Part shown: positions 21,273 through 30,523 of the stretch, one piece after another | Layout of the letters: every line of letters starts with the position of its first letter | Numbering within the stretch: position 1 is the stretch's first letter | Source: Burkholderia cepacia | Lineage (GTDB): Bacteria > Pseudomonadota > Gammaproteobacteria > Burkholderiales > Burkholderiaceae | Length of the DNA: 64,000 nt | Assembly: GCF_001039005.1 (NCBI RefSeq) | Contig: NZ_LDWR01000033.1 | Span: 1 to 64,000 of the forward strand | Direction of reading: 5' to 3' | The notes under the pieces: model-generated | The model's input: only the letters and a program-made list of their open reading frames with translations | The model's database searches: none | What the model was told of the DNA's origin: nothing | Translations under genes and position numbers: made by a program

Positions 21273-22895
21273 TCAGCGTCCGTGCGTCTCCACACAGGCC
21301 GGTTCGATCCGGCTGCGCGCCGGCACGTCGGCATGCGCATGCCCGTCCGTGTCGTCGCCCGTTTCGGCGGCCGCCGGCCGTTCACCCAGAAACACGAACA
21401 CCACCACCGCGCACAGCACCGTGACGACGGCCAGCCCGGTCAGCAGCCGGTCGAACGCATGCGTATAACTCGCGAGCAGCGCCGCATGGCCGACGCCCGG
21501 CAACGCGGCCGCGGCGCCGGCGAGATCGCCGGTCGCGAGCCGCGCGGCCGCACGCAACGTCGCGTCGGACGTGCCGGCGCCACCGGCCGCCTGCCGTAGC
21601 CCCGTCTGCGCGAGCGCGGCCAGCACCGCGCCGACGATCGCGAGCGCGATCCCCTCGCCGGCGACGCGCGTCGTGCTGAAGATGCCCGTCGCCATCCCCG
21701 CGCGCTCCTTCGGCACGACGCTCACCGACAGCCCGTCCATCAGCCCCCACGGCATGCCGGCCCCCACACCGATCGCGAGCATCGGCGCGATCGCCGCGGG
21801 CCCCGCGCCGCCTCGCAGCGCGATGCCCAGCCACACGAGCCCGGCCGCCGCGACCAACAGCCCGAGCCCCGAGATCACGCCGGCCGACAGCCAGCGCGTG
21901 AGCGTCGCCGCGACGAGCGGCACGACCAGCATCGGCGCGGAGATCGCGAGCATCAGCCAGCCGGCGCCGATTTCGCTGAAGCCGTCGATGCCGATGAAGC
22001 GCAGCGGCAGCACGACGAGCAGCACGATGTAGCAGCAGCAGGTCGACACCGGCAGCACCTGCACGCCGACGAAGCGCGCGATGCGGAACAGCGACAGGTC
22101 GAGCATCGGCCGCGCGACGCGCGTCTCGATCATCACGAACGCACACGCGCCGAGTGCCGCGCCGGCCAGCAGCACGATCACGAGCGGGCTCGACCAGCCG
22201 CGCGCGGGCGCCTCGATCACGCCGAACGTGAACAGCGTCAGCGCGGCGGTGAACGCGGCCGTGCCGGGCCAGTCGAGCCCGGTCGCGTGCGGATCGCGCG
22301 ACTCGTGCATGCGCGGCAGCCCGAACACCAGCGACAGCACGCCGGCCAACGCGCCCGTCACAAAGATCGCGCGCCAGCCGTAATGCCCGATCAGGACGCC
22401 GGCCAGCACCGGCCCGAACGCGAGCCCGACGCCGAAGGTCGTGCCGAGCAGGCTGAACGCACGCGTGCGCGCCGCGCCGTCGAATTCCTGCGCGAGCGCC
22501 GCCGTGCCGCCCGCGAGCGCCGCGGCCGCCGCGAGCCCTTGCGCGGCGCGCAGCAGGTCGACCGCGAGCATCGACGGCGCGAAGGCGAGCGCGGCCGACA
22601 TCAGCGTGAAACCGCCGACGCCGATCGCGAACACGCGCTTGCGGCCGAACTGGTCGGCCAGCGCGCCCGCCGCCATCAGGAAGCTGCCGAACGCGAGCAT
22701 GAACGCGTTGGTGATCCAGTTCATCGCGACCGGGCCGCCGTGCAGGTCGCGGCCGATCGCCGGCGTCGCGACCGCGCCGCCCGAAAACGACAGCGGCAGC
22801 GCGACGGCGGCCATGCAGACGGCGGCCAGCACCCACGTGCGCCGGCGCGCCGACACGGCTGAAGCGGCTGAAGCGGCTGAAAACGGGTGATCCAT
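21273..22895 (-). CDS. MFS transporter, DHA2/EmrB-QacA drug-resistance type
   Basis: A 540-residue integral membrane protein of the 14-helix drug:H+ antiporter family. It shows GPVAMNWITNAFMLAFGSFLMAAGALADQFGRKRVF, which includes the family's motif A (GALADQFGRKR), and LAGVLIGHYGWRAIFVTGAL, the motif C region. It is a probable multidrug or metabolite exporter in the inner membrane. GAGGAG lies five bases before ATG 22895 but only two before ATG 22898, so 22895 is preferred. It is divergent from a LysR gene (23046) that probably regulates it. Confidence 0.88.
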   Translation of the reverse strand: MDHPFSAASAASAVSARRRTWVLAAVCMAAVALPLSFSGGAVATPAIGRDLHGGPVAMNWITNAFMLAFGSFLMAAGALADQFGRKRVFAIGVGGFTLMSAALAFAPSMLAVDLLRAAQGLAAAAALAGGTAALAQEFDGAARTRAFSLLGTTFGVGLAFGPVLAGVLIGHYGWRAIFVTGALAGVLSLVFGLPRMHESRDPHATGLDWPGTAAFTAALTLFTFGVIEAPARGWSSPLVIVLLAGAALGACAFVMIETRVARPMLDLSLFRIARFVGVQVLPVSTCCCYIVLLVVLPLRFIGIDGFSEIGAGWLMLAISAPMLVVPLVAATLTRWLSAGVISGLGLLVAAAGLVWLGIALRGGAGPAAIAPMLAIGVGAGMPWGLMDGLSVSVVPKERAGMATGIFSTTRVAGEGIALAIVGAVLAALAQTGLRQAAGGAGTSDATLRAAARLATGDLAGAAAALPGVGHAALLASYTHAFDRLLTGLAVVTVLCAVVVFVFLGERPAAAETGDDTDGHAHADVPARSRIEPACVETHGR

Positions 22896-22959
22896 CATCG
22901 CTCCTCGAAAAGCCGGCGCGGATGCGCCGTTGGAGCGACAGAAGATAAATCCGATTCAA

Positions 22960-22979
22960 TTCGCGAAAAACCACGCGAA
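22960..22979. promoter_or_regulatory. Inverted repeat between the MFS gene and the LysR gene
   Basis: TTCGCG-N8-CGCGAA (22960-22965 and 22974-22979) is a perfect inverted repeat in the 150-base divergent intergenic region, in a locally A/T-richer stretch. It is a candidate LysR-type operator; the assignment rests on position and symmetry only. Confidence 0.4.
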
Positions 22980-23045
22980 GTTCCGCATATAACGGACTAA
23001 AATTCCGCAATTCACCCAACCACCCGCATCGACGCACGCACTTCG

Positions 23046-23930
23046 ATGGAAAACCTGACCGGCATCGTCGCCTTCGTCCGCACCGCCGACGCGCTGAGCT
23101 TCGTCGCGGCCGGCCGCGCGCTCGGCATCTCGGCGTCGGCGGTCGGCAAGACGATCGCGAAACTCGAGCTGTCGCTCGGCGTGCGCCTGTTCAACCGCAC
23201 GACGCGGCGCGTCACGCTGACCGACGAAGGGCGGCATTTCTACGAACGCTGCCAGCGGATCCTCGAGGATTTCCGCGATGCGGAAGCGACCGTGACGGCC
23301 TCGGCACAGCGCCCGCGCGGCAAGCTGCGCGTGAGCCTGCCGGTGATCGGCTACCGCTTCCTGCTGCCCGTGCTGCCCGAATTCCGGCAGCGCTACCCGG
23401 ACGTCGAGCTCGATCTGGATTTCAACGACCGGATGGTCGATGTCGTCGAAGGCGGCTTCGACGCGGTGATCCGTAGCGGCCCGCTGTCGGATTCGCGCCT
23501 GATGTCGCGGCGGCTCGGCCCGTTCGCGTTCGTGCTGTGCGCGACGCCCGCGTATCTCGCGCAGGCCGGCACGCCGCGCACCCCGCACGACCTCGAAGCG
23601 CACGATTGCGTGCGCTACTGCTTCCCGACCACCGGCAAGCTGCAGGACTGGGCGCTCGCGGCCGCCGACGGCACGCCGCTGAAGCTGCGCACCGCGATGA
23701 CCTGCAACAACATGGAAGCGCTGCGCGGCACCGTGCTCGCAGGGCTCGGCATCGGCTACATGCCCGACTTCCTCGCGCGCGACGCGCTCGAACACGGGGC
23801 GCTCGTCACCGTGCTCGACGACTACCGGATCGCACCGGGGCAGTTCTCGATCGTGTGGCCGTCGAGCCGGCAGCTGTCGCCGAAGCTGCGCGTGTTCGTC
23901 GATTTTCTGTGCGAGCGGCTGTTCAAGTAG
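23046..23930 (+). CDS. LysR-family transcriptional regulator
   Basis: A 294-residue regulator. The N-terminal winged helix-turn-helix (residues about 5-62: SFVAAGRALGISASAVGKTIAKLE, then LFNRTTRRVTLTDEG) and the C-terminal periplasmic-binding-like sensing domain (about 90-290) are both complete. It is the classical divergent partner of the MFS exporter gene at 21273-22895. Its 3' end is convergent with eutC, only 18 bases apart. No clear ribosome binding site precedes ATG 23046, but this start gives the usual LysR N terminus. Confidence 0.92.
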   Translation: MENLTGIVAFVRTADALSFVAAGRALGISASAVGKTIAKLELSLGVRLFNRTTRRVTLTDEGRHFYERCQRILEDFRDAEATVTASAQRPRGKLRVSLPVIGYRFLLPVLPEFRQRYPDVELDLDFNDRMVDVVEGGFDAVIRSGPLSDSRLMSRRLGPFAFVLCATPAYLAQAGTPRTPHDLEAHDCVRYCFPTTGKLQDWALAAADGTPLKLRTAMTCNNMEALRGTVLAGLGIGYMPDFLARDALEHGALVTVLDDYRIAPGQFSIVWPSSRQLSPKLRVFVDFLCERLFK

Positions 23931-23948
23931 CCGCGCGCCATCGCACCT

Positions 23949-24740
23949 TCACACCGCCCCGATCCGCTCCGTGTCGGACGGCGGCAGCAGCGCGTCGCTG
24001 TCGTCCTTCAGCCCGACGCCCGTCAGCTGGAGCCGGCGCGCATGCGTCATCAGGTAATGCAGCTTGTGCGCGGCGGCCGCGTGCGGCAGCCCTTCGGGCC
24101 GCACGTTCGAGATGCAGTTGCGCAGCGCGTCGTGGCAGCCGACTTTCGGCGCCCAGGTGAGGTACACGCCGAGGCTATCGGGCGAGCTGAGCCCCGGCCG
24201 TTCGCCGATCAGCATCGCGACGACCTTCGCGCGCAGCAGTTCGCCGATCTCGTCGCCGAGCGCGACGCGCGCCTGCGTCGCCACCACCACCGGGCCGATC
24301 CGCCAACCGTCCGTGTCGAGCCTCGATCGCACGGCCTGCAGCAGCGGCAGCGCCTGCTTCGCGGCCGCGAACGCCGACAGCCCGTCGCCGACCACGAACA
24401 CGACGTCCGGCGCATCGTCGAGCGCCGCGCCGTGAGCGGCCAGCAGCGCGCGCCCTTCGTCGGACAGCTTGCGGCCGAGATCGGGCCGGCGCAGGTAATG
24501 CTGGCGATCGGGCGCGGCACTCTGCACGCCGAGCGTCGCGAAGCCGGCCGCGTCGAGCTCGGCCCGCAGCGCATCCGCGTCGAGCGGCTGGTGCACGGCG
24601 TCGCGCGCCTGCGCGTGCGACAGGTTGAACGCAAGCAGCGGCGCGGTCGGCAGGCTGTTGCCCGCGCGGCCGAGCGCGATCCGCGCGTTCGTGAACGACT
24701 TCAGCTGCGCCCACGGGTTCTTTTCGACGGCGTCGCTCAT
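23949..24740 (-). CDS. eutC: Ethanolamine ammonia-lyase small subunit
   Basis: A 263-residue small subunit of the adenosylcobalamin-dependent ethanolamine ammonia-lyase, which splits ethanolamine to acetaldehyde and ammonia. It shows NPWAQLKSFTNARIALGRAGNSLPT near the N terminus and LGVYLTWAPKVGCHDALRNCISNVRPEGL near the C terminus, both family hallmarks. Its ATG overlaps the eutB stop by four bases (24737-24740), so translation is coupled to eutB. No carboxysome-like shell genes are present, so this is the non-compartment version of the pathway. Confidence 0.96.
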   Translation of the reverse strand: MSDAVEKNPWAQLKSFTNARIALGRAGNSLPTAPLLAFNLSHAQARDAVHQPLDADALRAELDAAGFATLGVQSAAPDRQHYLRRPDLGRKLSDEGRALLAAHGAALDDAPDVVFVVGDGLSAFAAAKQALPLLQAVRSRLDTDGWRIGPVVVATQARVALGDEIGELLRAKVVAMLIGERPGLSSPDSLGVYLTWAPKVGCHDALRNCISNVRPEGLPHAAAAHKLHYLMTHARRLQLTGVGLKDDSDALLPPSDTERIGAV

Positions 24741-26134
24741 GCCGAAATCCCCATCCAGTCGTTCGCGCCCGCCAGCAGCGGCACACGCGACGTCGCGGCG
24801 CGCAGCGCGCCGTGCGCGTCGGCGATCTCCATCGTCTCCAGCCACTCCTCGAACTCCGGCGCGCGGCGCAGGCCGAGCACCTCGCGCACGTAGAGCTGGT
24901 CGTGGAACGACGTGCTCTGGTAGTTCAGCATCACGTCGTCCGCGCCCGGAATCCCCATGATGAAGTTGATGCCGGCCGCGCCCAGCAGCGTCAGCAGCGT
25001 ATCCATGTCGTCCTGGTCGGCTTCCGCGTGGTTCGTGTAGCAGATGTCGCAGCCCATCGGCACGCCGAGCAGCTTCCCGCAGAAGTGATCCTCGAGCCCC
25101 GCGCGAATGATCTGCTTGCCGTCGTACAGGTATTCGGGGCCGATGAAGCCGACCACCGTGTTCACGAGGAACGGCTCGAACTTGCGCGCGACCGCATACG
25201 CGCGCACTTCGCAGGTCTGCTGGTCGACGCCGTGATGCGCGTTCGCCGACAACGCGCTGCCCTGGCCGGTCTCGAAGTACATCAGGTTGTTGCCGACGGT
25301 GCCGCGGTTAAGCGACAACGCAGCCTCGCGCGCCTCGCCGAGCAGCGCGAGCGAGATCCCGAAGCTCGCGTTCGCCTTCTCGGTGCCCGCGATCGACTGG
25401 AACACGAGATCGACCGGCGCGCCCTTCTCGATCGCCGCGATCGTGTTGGTCACGTGCGTGAGCACGCACGACTGCGTCGGCACGCCGTAGCGTTCGCGGA
25501 ACCCGTCGATCATCGCGAGCAGCTTCACGATCGCCGCGAGGCTGTCGGTTGCCGGGTTGATGCCGATCATCGCGTCGCCGCAGCCGTACATCAGCCCGTC
25601 GAGCATCGACGCGGCGATGCCCTTCACGTCGTCGGTCGGGTGGTTCGGCTGCAGCCGCACCGACATCCGGCCGGCCAGCCCGACCGTGTTGCGAAAGCGC
25701 GTGACCACGCGGCGCTTGCGCGCGGCCGCGATCAGGTCCTGGTTGCGCATCAGCTTCGACACGGCCGCGACCATCTCGGGCGTGAGGCCCGGCGCGATCC
25801 GTTCGAGCGCCGCGCCGTCGGCTGCGGGCGACAGCAGCCAGTTGCGGAAATCGCCGACCGTCAGGTGCGAGATTTCCGCGAACGCCTGCGCGTCGTGATC
25901 GTCGACGATCAGTCTCGTGACTTCATCGTCTTCGTACGGAATCACCGCTTCGTTCAGGAACGCCTTCAGCGGCACGCCCGCGAGCGCGATCTTCGCGGCC
26001 ACGCGCTCCTCCTCGCTCGCCGCCGCGACGCCGGCGAGCTGGTCGCCGGAACGCAGCGGGCTCGCCTTCGCGAGCAGCGTCTTCAGGTCCGCGAAGCGGT
26101 ACGTGCGCGGACCGATCGTCTCCGTGTAGGACAT
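24737..26134 (-). CDS. eutB: Ethanolamine ammonia-lyase large subunit
   Basis: A 465-residue catalytic subunit that binds adenosylcobalamin and ethanolamine. Family segments seen include RLQPNHPTDDV, LMYGCGDAMIGINPATDS, SIAGTEKANASFGISLALL, YFETGQGSALSANAHHGVDQQTCE and GCDICYTNHAEADQDDMDTLL. The length is close to the E. coli enzyme (about 453). It is followed with a 4-base overlap by eutC and preceded 91 bases upstream by the permease eat on the same strand, so eat-eutB-eutC is probably one operon. The EutA reactivase is not in this window. Cobalamin supply must come from elsewhere. Confidence 0.97.
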   Translation of the reverse strand: MSYTETIGPRTYRFADLKTLLAKASPLRSGDQLAGVAAASEEERVAAKIALAGVPLKAFLNEAVIPYEDDEVTRLIVDDHDAQAFAEISHLTVGDFRNWLLSPAADGAALERIAPGLTPEMVAAVSKLMRNQDLIAAARKRRVVTRFRNTVGLAGRMSVRLQPNHPTDDVKGIAASMLDGLMYGCGDAMIGINPATDSLAAIVKLLAMIDGFRERYGVPTQSCVLTHVTNTIAAIEKGAPVDLVFQSIAGTEKANASFGISLALLGEAREAALSLNRGTVGNNLMYFETGQGSALSANAHHGVDQQTCEVRAYAVARKFEPFLVNTVVGFIGPEYLYDGKQIIRAGLEDHFCGKLLGVPMGCDICYTNHAEADQDDMDTLLTLLGAAGINFIMGIPGADDVMLNYQSTSFHDQLYVREVLGLRRAPEFEEWLETMEIADAHGALRAATSRVPLLAGANDWMGISA

Positions 26135-26225
26135 CGTGCGAGTCTCCTTGCCAAAAGCCGACGGCGCGCCCGTTCGACGGGGCGCGCCGGATGCCGTCAG
26201 GAACGGCCGTTCACCTTCACCCTGC

Positions 26226-27638
26226 TCACTCCTCCAGCAGCGCGTCGCCCGGCGCACTCTCGCGCTGCGAACGGGTCGCGAGGAAGTACGCGTAGCCGAA
26301 CGCGAGGAAGCCGAGGAACACCAGCGCGACCAGCCCGTTGAAGTACACCATCGTACCGAGACAGATGACCGCTGCAACGATCGCGAATGCCGGGAAGATC
26401 GGGTACAGCGGCGCGCGGAACGGCCGCGCCATGTTCGGCTGCGAGCGGCGCAGCTTGAACAGCGACGCCATGCTGACGATATACATCACGATCGCACCGA
26501 ACACCGACATCGTCACGATATTCGCGGTCAGCGTCTGCCCGCCGAACTGGATCAGTTCGTCGCTGTAGATCGCCGCGATGCCGATCACGCCGCCCGCGAG
26601 GATCGCGCGATGCGGGGTCTTGAAGCGAGGATGCACCTTCCCGAGCCACTCCGGCAGGTAGCCTTCGCGGGCCAGCGCGAAGATCTGGCGCGAATAGCCG
26701 AGGATGATCCCGTGGAACGATGCGACGAGCCCGAACAACCCGAGCCACACGAGCATGTGCATCCAGCCGCTGTTCGCGCCGACGATGTACTTCATCGCCT
26801 GCGGCAGCGGATCGTTGATGTTCGCGAGCTTGGTCCAGTCGCCTGCGCCGCCGGCGAACACCATCACGCCGATCGCGAGTGCAACGAGGGTCAGGATCCC
26901 GGCCACGTAGGCGATCGGGATCGAGCGCTTCGGGTTCTTCGCTTCCTCGGCGGCCATCGCAACGCCCTCGATCGCGAGAAAGAACCAGATCGCGAACGGG
27001 ATCGCCGCGAACATCCCGTGGAATGCGCCGACGCTGAAATGATCGGCGCCCGACCAGCCGCCCTTCATGAAGTTGCTCCACGCGAAGCCCGGCGACACGA
27101 CGCCCATGAACACCAGCAGCTCGAAGATCGCGAGCAGCGTGACGACGAGCTCGAAGGTCGCGGCGATCTGCACGCCGACGATGTTCAGCGCCATGAACAC
27201 GAGATACGCGCCCATCGCCGCATGCTTCGGCTCGAGGCCCGGGAACTGCACGTGCAGGTACGCACCGATCGCGAGCGCGATCGCCGGCGGCGCGAACACG
27301 AACTCGACGAGCGTCGCGGCGCCGGCGAGATAACCGCCGGTCGGGCCGAATGCGCGGCGTGCATACGCGAACGGGCCGCCCGCGTGCGGGATCGACGTCG
27401 TCAACTCGGTGAAGCTGAAAATGAAGGTCGTGTACATCGCCGCGACGAACAGCGCGGTGATGACGAAGCCCAGCGTACCGGCGCTCGCCCAGCCGTAGCT
27501 CCAGCCGAAGTATTCGCCGGAAATCACGAGACCGACCGCGATGCCCCACAGTTGCCAGGTCCCGAGCGTCTGCTGCAGCGCGGGCTGGCCGGACGATTTG
27601 GCGCCGGCGGCGGGCCGGCCATTCGACTCTGCTTTCAT
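26226..27638 (-). CDS. eat: Ethanolamine permease (APC superfamily)
   Basis: A 470-residue transporter with about 12 membrane segments of the amino-acid-polyamine-organocation superfamily. It contains GEYFGWSYGWASAGTLGFVI in helix 1 and SIPHAGGPFAYARRAFGPTGG, a conserved region of ethanolamine permeases. It brings ethanolamine into the cytoplasm for EutBC, which is encoded just downstream. The long Gly/Ala-rich N terminus ahead of helix 1 is soluble. The call as ethanolamine permease rather than a general amino-acid permease rests on family pattern plus the eutBC context. Confidence 0.92.
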   Translation of the reverse strand: MKAESNGRPAAGAKSSGQPALQQTLGTWQLWGIAVGLVISGEYFGWSYGWASAGTLGFVITALFVAAMYTTFIFSFTELTTSIPHAGGPFAYARRAFGPTGGYLAGAATLVEFVFAPPAIALAIGAYLHVQFPGLEPKHAAMGAYLVFMALNIVGVQIAATFELVVTLLAIFELLVFMGVVSPGFAWSNFMKGGWSGADHFSVGAFHGMFAAIPFAIWFFLAIEGVAMAAEEAKNPKRSIPIAYVAGILTLVALAIGVMVFAGGAGDWTKLANINDPLPQAMKYIVGANSGWMHMLVWLGLFGLVASFHGIILGYSRQIFALAREGYLPEWLGKVHPRFKTPHRAILAGGVIGIAAIYSDELIQFGGQTLTANIVTMSVFGAIVMYIVSMASLFKLRRSQPNMARPFRAPLYPIFPAFAIVAAVICLGTMVYFNGLVALVFLGFLAFGYAYFLATRSQRESAPGDALLEE

Positions 27639-27704
27639 CGGACTTTCTCCTCAAAGGCGCCGGGCCTGTCGGCGTGCGCGACTGAGAATCGATGCTAGAG
27701 AGTC

Positions 27705-27734
27705 ATTAAACGACGTGTTATCGAAATTCGGCAA
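27705..27734 (-). promoter_or_regulatory. Candidate sigma-70 promoter of eat-eutBC
   Basis: On the minus strand TTGCCG (27734 to 27729), 18 bases and TTTAAT (27710 to 27705) form a plausible -35/-10 pair, 67 bases before the eat start codon, in an A/T-rich patch of an otherwise GC-rich region. Confidence 0.4.
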
Positions 27735-27787
27735 AGATCGCGGGTTACGTTTCGCTGACGGAAACGCCGGCCGCGATCGTCGCCATG

Positions 27788-27815
27788 GCCGTCCGGCCGC
27801 ACGACGCGGCCGGAC
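27788..27815 (-). other. GC-rich hairpin after the TM-helix repeat protein gene
   Basis: A near-perfect stem, GTCCGGCCGC paired with GCGGCCGGAC around a five-base loop on the minus strand, begins about 10 bases after the stop codon of the gene at 27825-29288. No T run follows, so it may stabilise the mRNA end or assist Rho-type termination. Confidence 0.4.
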
Positions 27816-27824
27816 CACCGGCAC

Positions 27825-29288
27825 TTACTGGCCGCCGCCGCGCTGGTTGAACCAGCGGTCGAGCAGCTTGCCGGCCGCTTCGCGGCCGCCGAGGCCGAAC
27901 GACAGCGCGACGGCCACCGCGATCGCGCCGAGCACGAGGCCGAACGCGAGCTGGACGATCTCGTTGGCGATGCCCATCGCGCGCAGCCCCATCGCGAACA
28001 CGAGGCCGAGGATCGCGAATTGCGCGATGCGCGCGAACAGTACGCTGTGCTCACGGTCGGCCTGCTCGATCACGCGGCGCGCGAGGCCCGCGAGCCACAC
28101 GCCGATCACGAGGATCACGCCGCCCATCAGCACGTGGCCGCCGAACTCGATGAACAGCGTGACGACGTCGCGCACCTGCGAGAAGCCGAGCCGGTTCGCG
28201 GCTTCGACCGATGCAAACAGCATCGCGAAGAACACGATCAGCCGCGCCACCAGCACCGACGGCTGCAGGATCCCCGAGAACACGCGCTCGACGCCGAGCA
28301 CGGCCGGCAGCCCGTCGGCACCGGCGGCTTCCAGCAGCTTCTGCGCGAGCGACGCGACGAAGCGCGCGAAGTAGAACGTGACGAGCACGATCACGATCGC
28401 CGCGAAGATATCCGGCACCGCGCCGAGGAACTGGTTCAGCATGTTGGTCGCGGGGCCCGAGATCGCGTCGATCTTCAGCGCGTCGAGCGCGGAAATCAGC
28501 GTCGGCACGAACACGAACACGTAGACGATCGTGCCGATCAGGCTCGACACGCGCACGGGCGTCGGGCTGTCGAGACGCTGCGTGAGGCGGTCGGCGCCTG
28601 CGGCGACGAGCAGGTTCGTCACGAGGCCGCGCAGCACGCGCGCGACGACCCAGCCGACGAAGCCGATCACCGCGGCCGCGAACAGGTTCGGCACGATCGC
28701 GAGCAGCTTGTCGACCATCCCCTGCACGGGCGACAGCAGCCCCGACAGCGCGAACGACGCGAGGATCGCCGGCAGGAACATCAGGATCACGAGCCAGAAC
28801 AGCACGTCGCCGAGATAACCGCTCATCGGCTGCATGCCCGCGCCGTCGGACAGCTTGTCGTCGATCTTGCTCGCCTTCAGCGCGCGGTTCGCGAGGCTGC
28901 GCAGCAGCGACGCGATGAGCCACGCGATCAGCGTCAGCGCCGCGCCGCCGATCAGGTTCGGCAGGTAGTTGACGATATGCGTGACGAGCAGCGAGAACGG
29001 ATTGGAGACCGCGTACAGGTTGAGCACGTTGAAGATGCCCACCGCGGTGACGAGCAGCACGAGCCAGAACAGGCCGCCGGCGATGATCCGCTCGACATAC
29101 GCGCCCTGGCCGGTGCTTTCGTTGATCCGCTGATCGACCTTCAGCGCTTTGAGCAGACGCAGCGCGCCGGCCCGCACCACCACCGCGATCAGCCAGCCGA
29201 TCACCAGGATGCCGATCGCGCCGGCGATCTTTGGCAGATATCCGCCTAGCGTGGTCTGCAGCGACGTGATGAAGCTGGAAGCATCCAT
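27825..29288 (-). CDS. Membrane protein with repeated conserved TM-helix units (MscS-related family)
   Basis: A 487-residue inner-membrane protein, mostly hydrophobic. A unit of about 37 residues recurs: a (V/L)P-(D/N/K)-(I/L) start, a hydrophobic helix with an A/G pattern and W, then a basic L-x-x-(L)-(G/A)-A-D tail. Copies lie at about 18-55, 108-146, 199-236, 290-328 and a degenerate one at 383-410. This is the conserved TM helix family often annotated as mechanosensitive ion channel. The beta domain of true MscS is not apparent at the C terminus, so channel function is unproved. GGGAGA is seven bases before ATG 29288. It is a single gene. Confidence 0.8.
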   Translation of the reverse strand: MDASSFITSLQTTLGGYLPKIAGAIGILVIGWLIAVVVRAGALRLLKALKVDQRINESTGQGAYVERIIAGGLFWLVLLVTAVGIFNVLNLYAVSNPFSLLVTHIVNYLPNLIGGAALTLIAWLIASLLRSLANRALKASKIDDKLSDGAGMQPMSGYLGDVLFWLVILMFLPAILASFALSGLLSPVQGMVDKLLAIVPNLFAAAVIGFVGWVVARVLRGLVTNLLVAAGADRLTQRLDSPTPVRVSSLIGTIVYVFVFVPTLISALDALKIDAISGPATNMLNQFLGAVPDIFAAIVIVLVTFYFARFVASLAQKLLEAAGADGLPAVLGVERVFSGILQPSVLVARLIVFFAMLFASVEAANRLGFSQVRDVVTLFIEFGGHVLMGGVILVIGVWLAGLARRVIEQADREHSVLFARIAQFAILGLVFAMGLRAMGIANEIVQLAFGLVLGAIAVAVALSFGLGGREAAGKLLDRWFNQRGGGQ

Positions 29289-29564
29289 TTCTTGTTCTCC
29301 CGAAAAACGTGGCGTTGCGATTGAACATCGACGAACTACCTGCGTACTTCGAAACACGTGCGTTGCCGCTCGAGCAAAGTACCCGAGAAAAATGACGCCT
29401 TCACCCGATTTCACCGTCTTTAACTTTAGTTGTTGATCACGGGGGGGCAAGACCCCATTTCGATGAAATAAAAAGGGACGGATTTGTCGACTACTACGCA
29501 TTTCCGCAAGATTTATCAATTCGGGCCGTGCTACCGTGACGTCGGTTCCTGCCCGGACACGCCG

Positions 29565-30443
29565 ATGACAGTCGAAACGAAAACCGAGACGCCCGCGTGG
29601 ATCCGCTATGCGGCAAGCGTGGCGCGCGTCCACGAGTACATCCGCATGCACCTCGACGGCTCGCTCGACCTGAACCGGCTCGCCGAAGTCGCGTGCCTGT
29701 CGCCGTATCACTGGCAGCGCGTCTATCGCGCGCTGTACGGCGAGTCGATCGTGCTGACGGTGCGGCGGATGCGGATCGTTCGCGCGTCCGAGGATCTCGT
29801 CTGCACCGACCGGCCGATCGACGAAATCGCGCGGCGCGCGGGCTACGGTTCGACGCATGCGTTCGCACGCGCGTTTCGCGACGCCTACGGCGTACCGCCC
29901 GCACAGCACCGGCGCACGGGCGCCCACCGGCCGATTTATCCGCTACAGAGAGGAGAGGAAGACATGTTCAAGCACGAAGTCGAAATCCGGCGCCTGCCGG
30001 AACTGCGCGGCTACGCGGTGGCGCACACCGGCGCGTACCTGAAGGTCGGCGACGCGTTCGGCCGGATCGGCGCGTGGGTCGGGCAACACGGGCTGATCGG
30101 CCCGGGCGCGAAGATGATCGGCATTTTCTACGACGATCCGGATACGACACCGGAAGCGCAACTGCGCGCGAAGGCTTGCTTCATGCCGGCCGACGGCGCG
30201 CCGGACGTCGAACCGGTGCCGCCCGTCGAACGCGCGACGGTGTCGGGCGGCGAATACGCGGTGCTGCTGCACACGGGTCCGTATGCGGACCTGAAGACCG
30301 CCTACCAGTGGCTCTACGGCGACTGGCTGCGCCACTCGGGCCGCGAAGCCGCCGACGCGCCGCCGTTCGAGCTGTACCTCAATACGCCGATGGATGCCGC
30401 GCCGGCCGACCTGCGCACCGAGATCCACCTGCCGCTGCGCTGA
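29565..30443 (+). CDS. AraC-type DNA-binding domain fused to a GyrI-like small-molecule-binding domain
   Basis: A 292-residue two-domain regulator. The N-terminal AraC helix-turn-helix (about residues 20-120: LNRLAEVACLSPYHWQRVYRALYGE and PIDEIARRAGYGSTHAFARAFRDAYG) is followed by a C-terminal GyrI/SbmC-like domain (about 133-292) that in this family binds small molecules, often drugs. This is the Rob/SoxS-like plan with a ligand-sensing tail. ATG 29565 is chosen; an in-frame TTG at 29484 with AAGGGA upstream would add 27 residues and cannot be excluded. No target gene is adjacent, and the gene after it is convergent. Confidence 0.82.
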   Translation: MTVETKTETPAWIRYAASVARVHEYIRMHLDGSLDLNRLAEVACLSPYHWQRVYRALYGESIVLTVRRMRIVRASEDLVCTDRPIDEIARRAGYGSTHAFARAFRDAYGVPPAQHRRTGAHRPIYPLQRGEEDMFKHEVEIRRLPELRGYAVAHTGAYLKVGDAFGRIGAWVGQHGLIGPGAKMIGIFYDDPDTTPEAQLRAKACFMPADGAPDVEPVPPVERATVSGGEYAVLLHTGPYADLKTAYQWLYGDWLRHSGREAADAPPFELYLNTPMDAAPADLRTEIHLPLR

Positions 30444-30448
30444 TCGAA

Positions 30449-30509
30449 GGGCCGGTGCGCCGGCCCTGAAACGAACCGCGCCGGCCGGCATTCATGCGCG
30501 GCCGGCGCG
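30449..30509. other. Two GC-rich palindromes between convergent genes
   Basis: GGGCCGG-TGCG-CCGGCCC (30449-30466) and an 11-base-pair stem CGCGCCGGCCG/CGGCCGGCGCG (30477-30509) fill the 80-base gap between the AraC-GyrI gene and the zinc-ribbon gene. Neither is followed by a T run; they may limit transcription from both sides. Confidence 0.4.
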
Positions 30510-30523
30510 AATGGCCTGCGCAC

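Noticed and set aside
23949..27638. Ethanolamine microcompartment locus
   Set aside because: Only eutB, eutC and a permease are present; there are no shell, EutA, EutE/EutG or EutT/EutQ genes.
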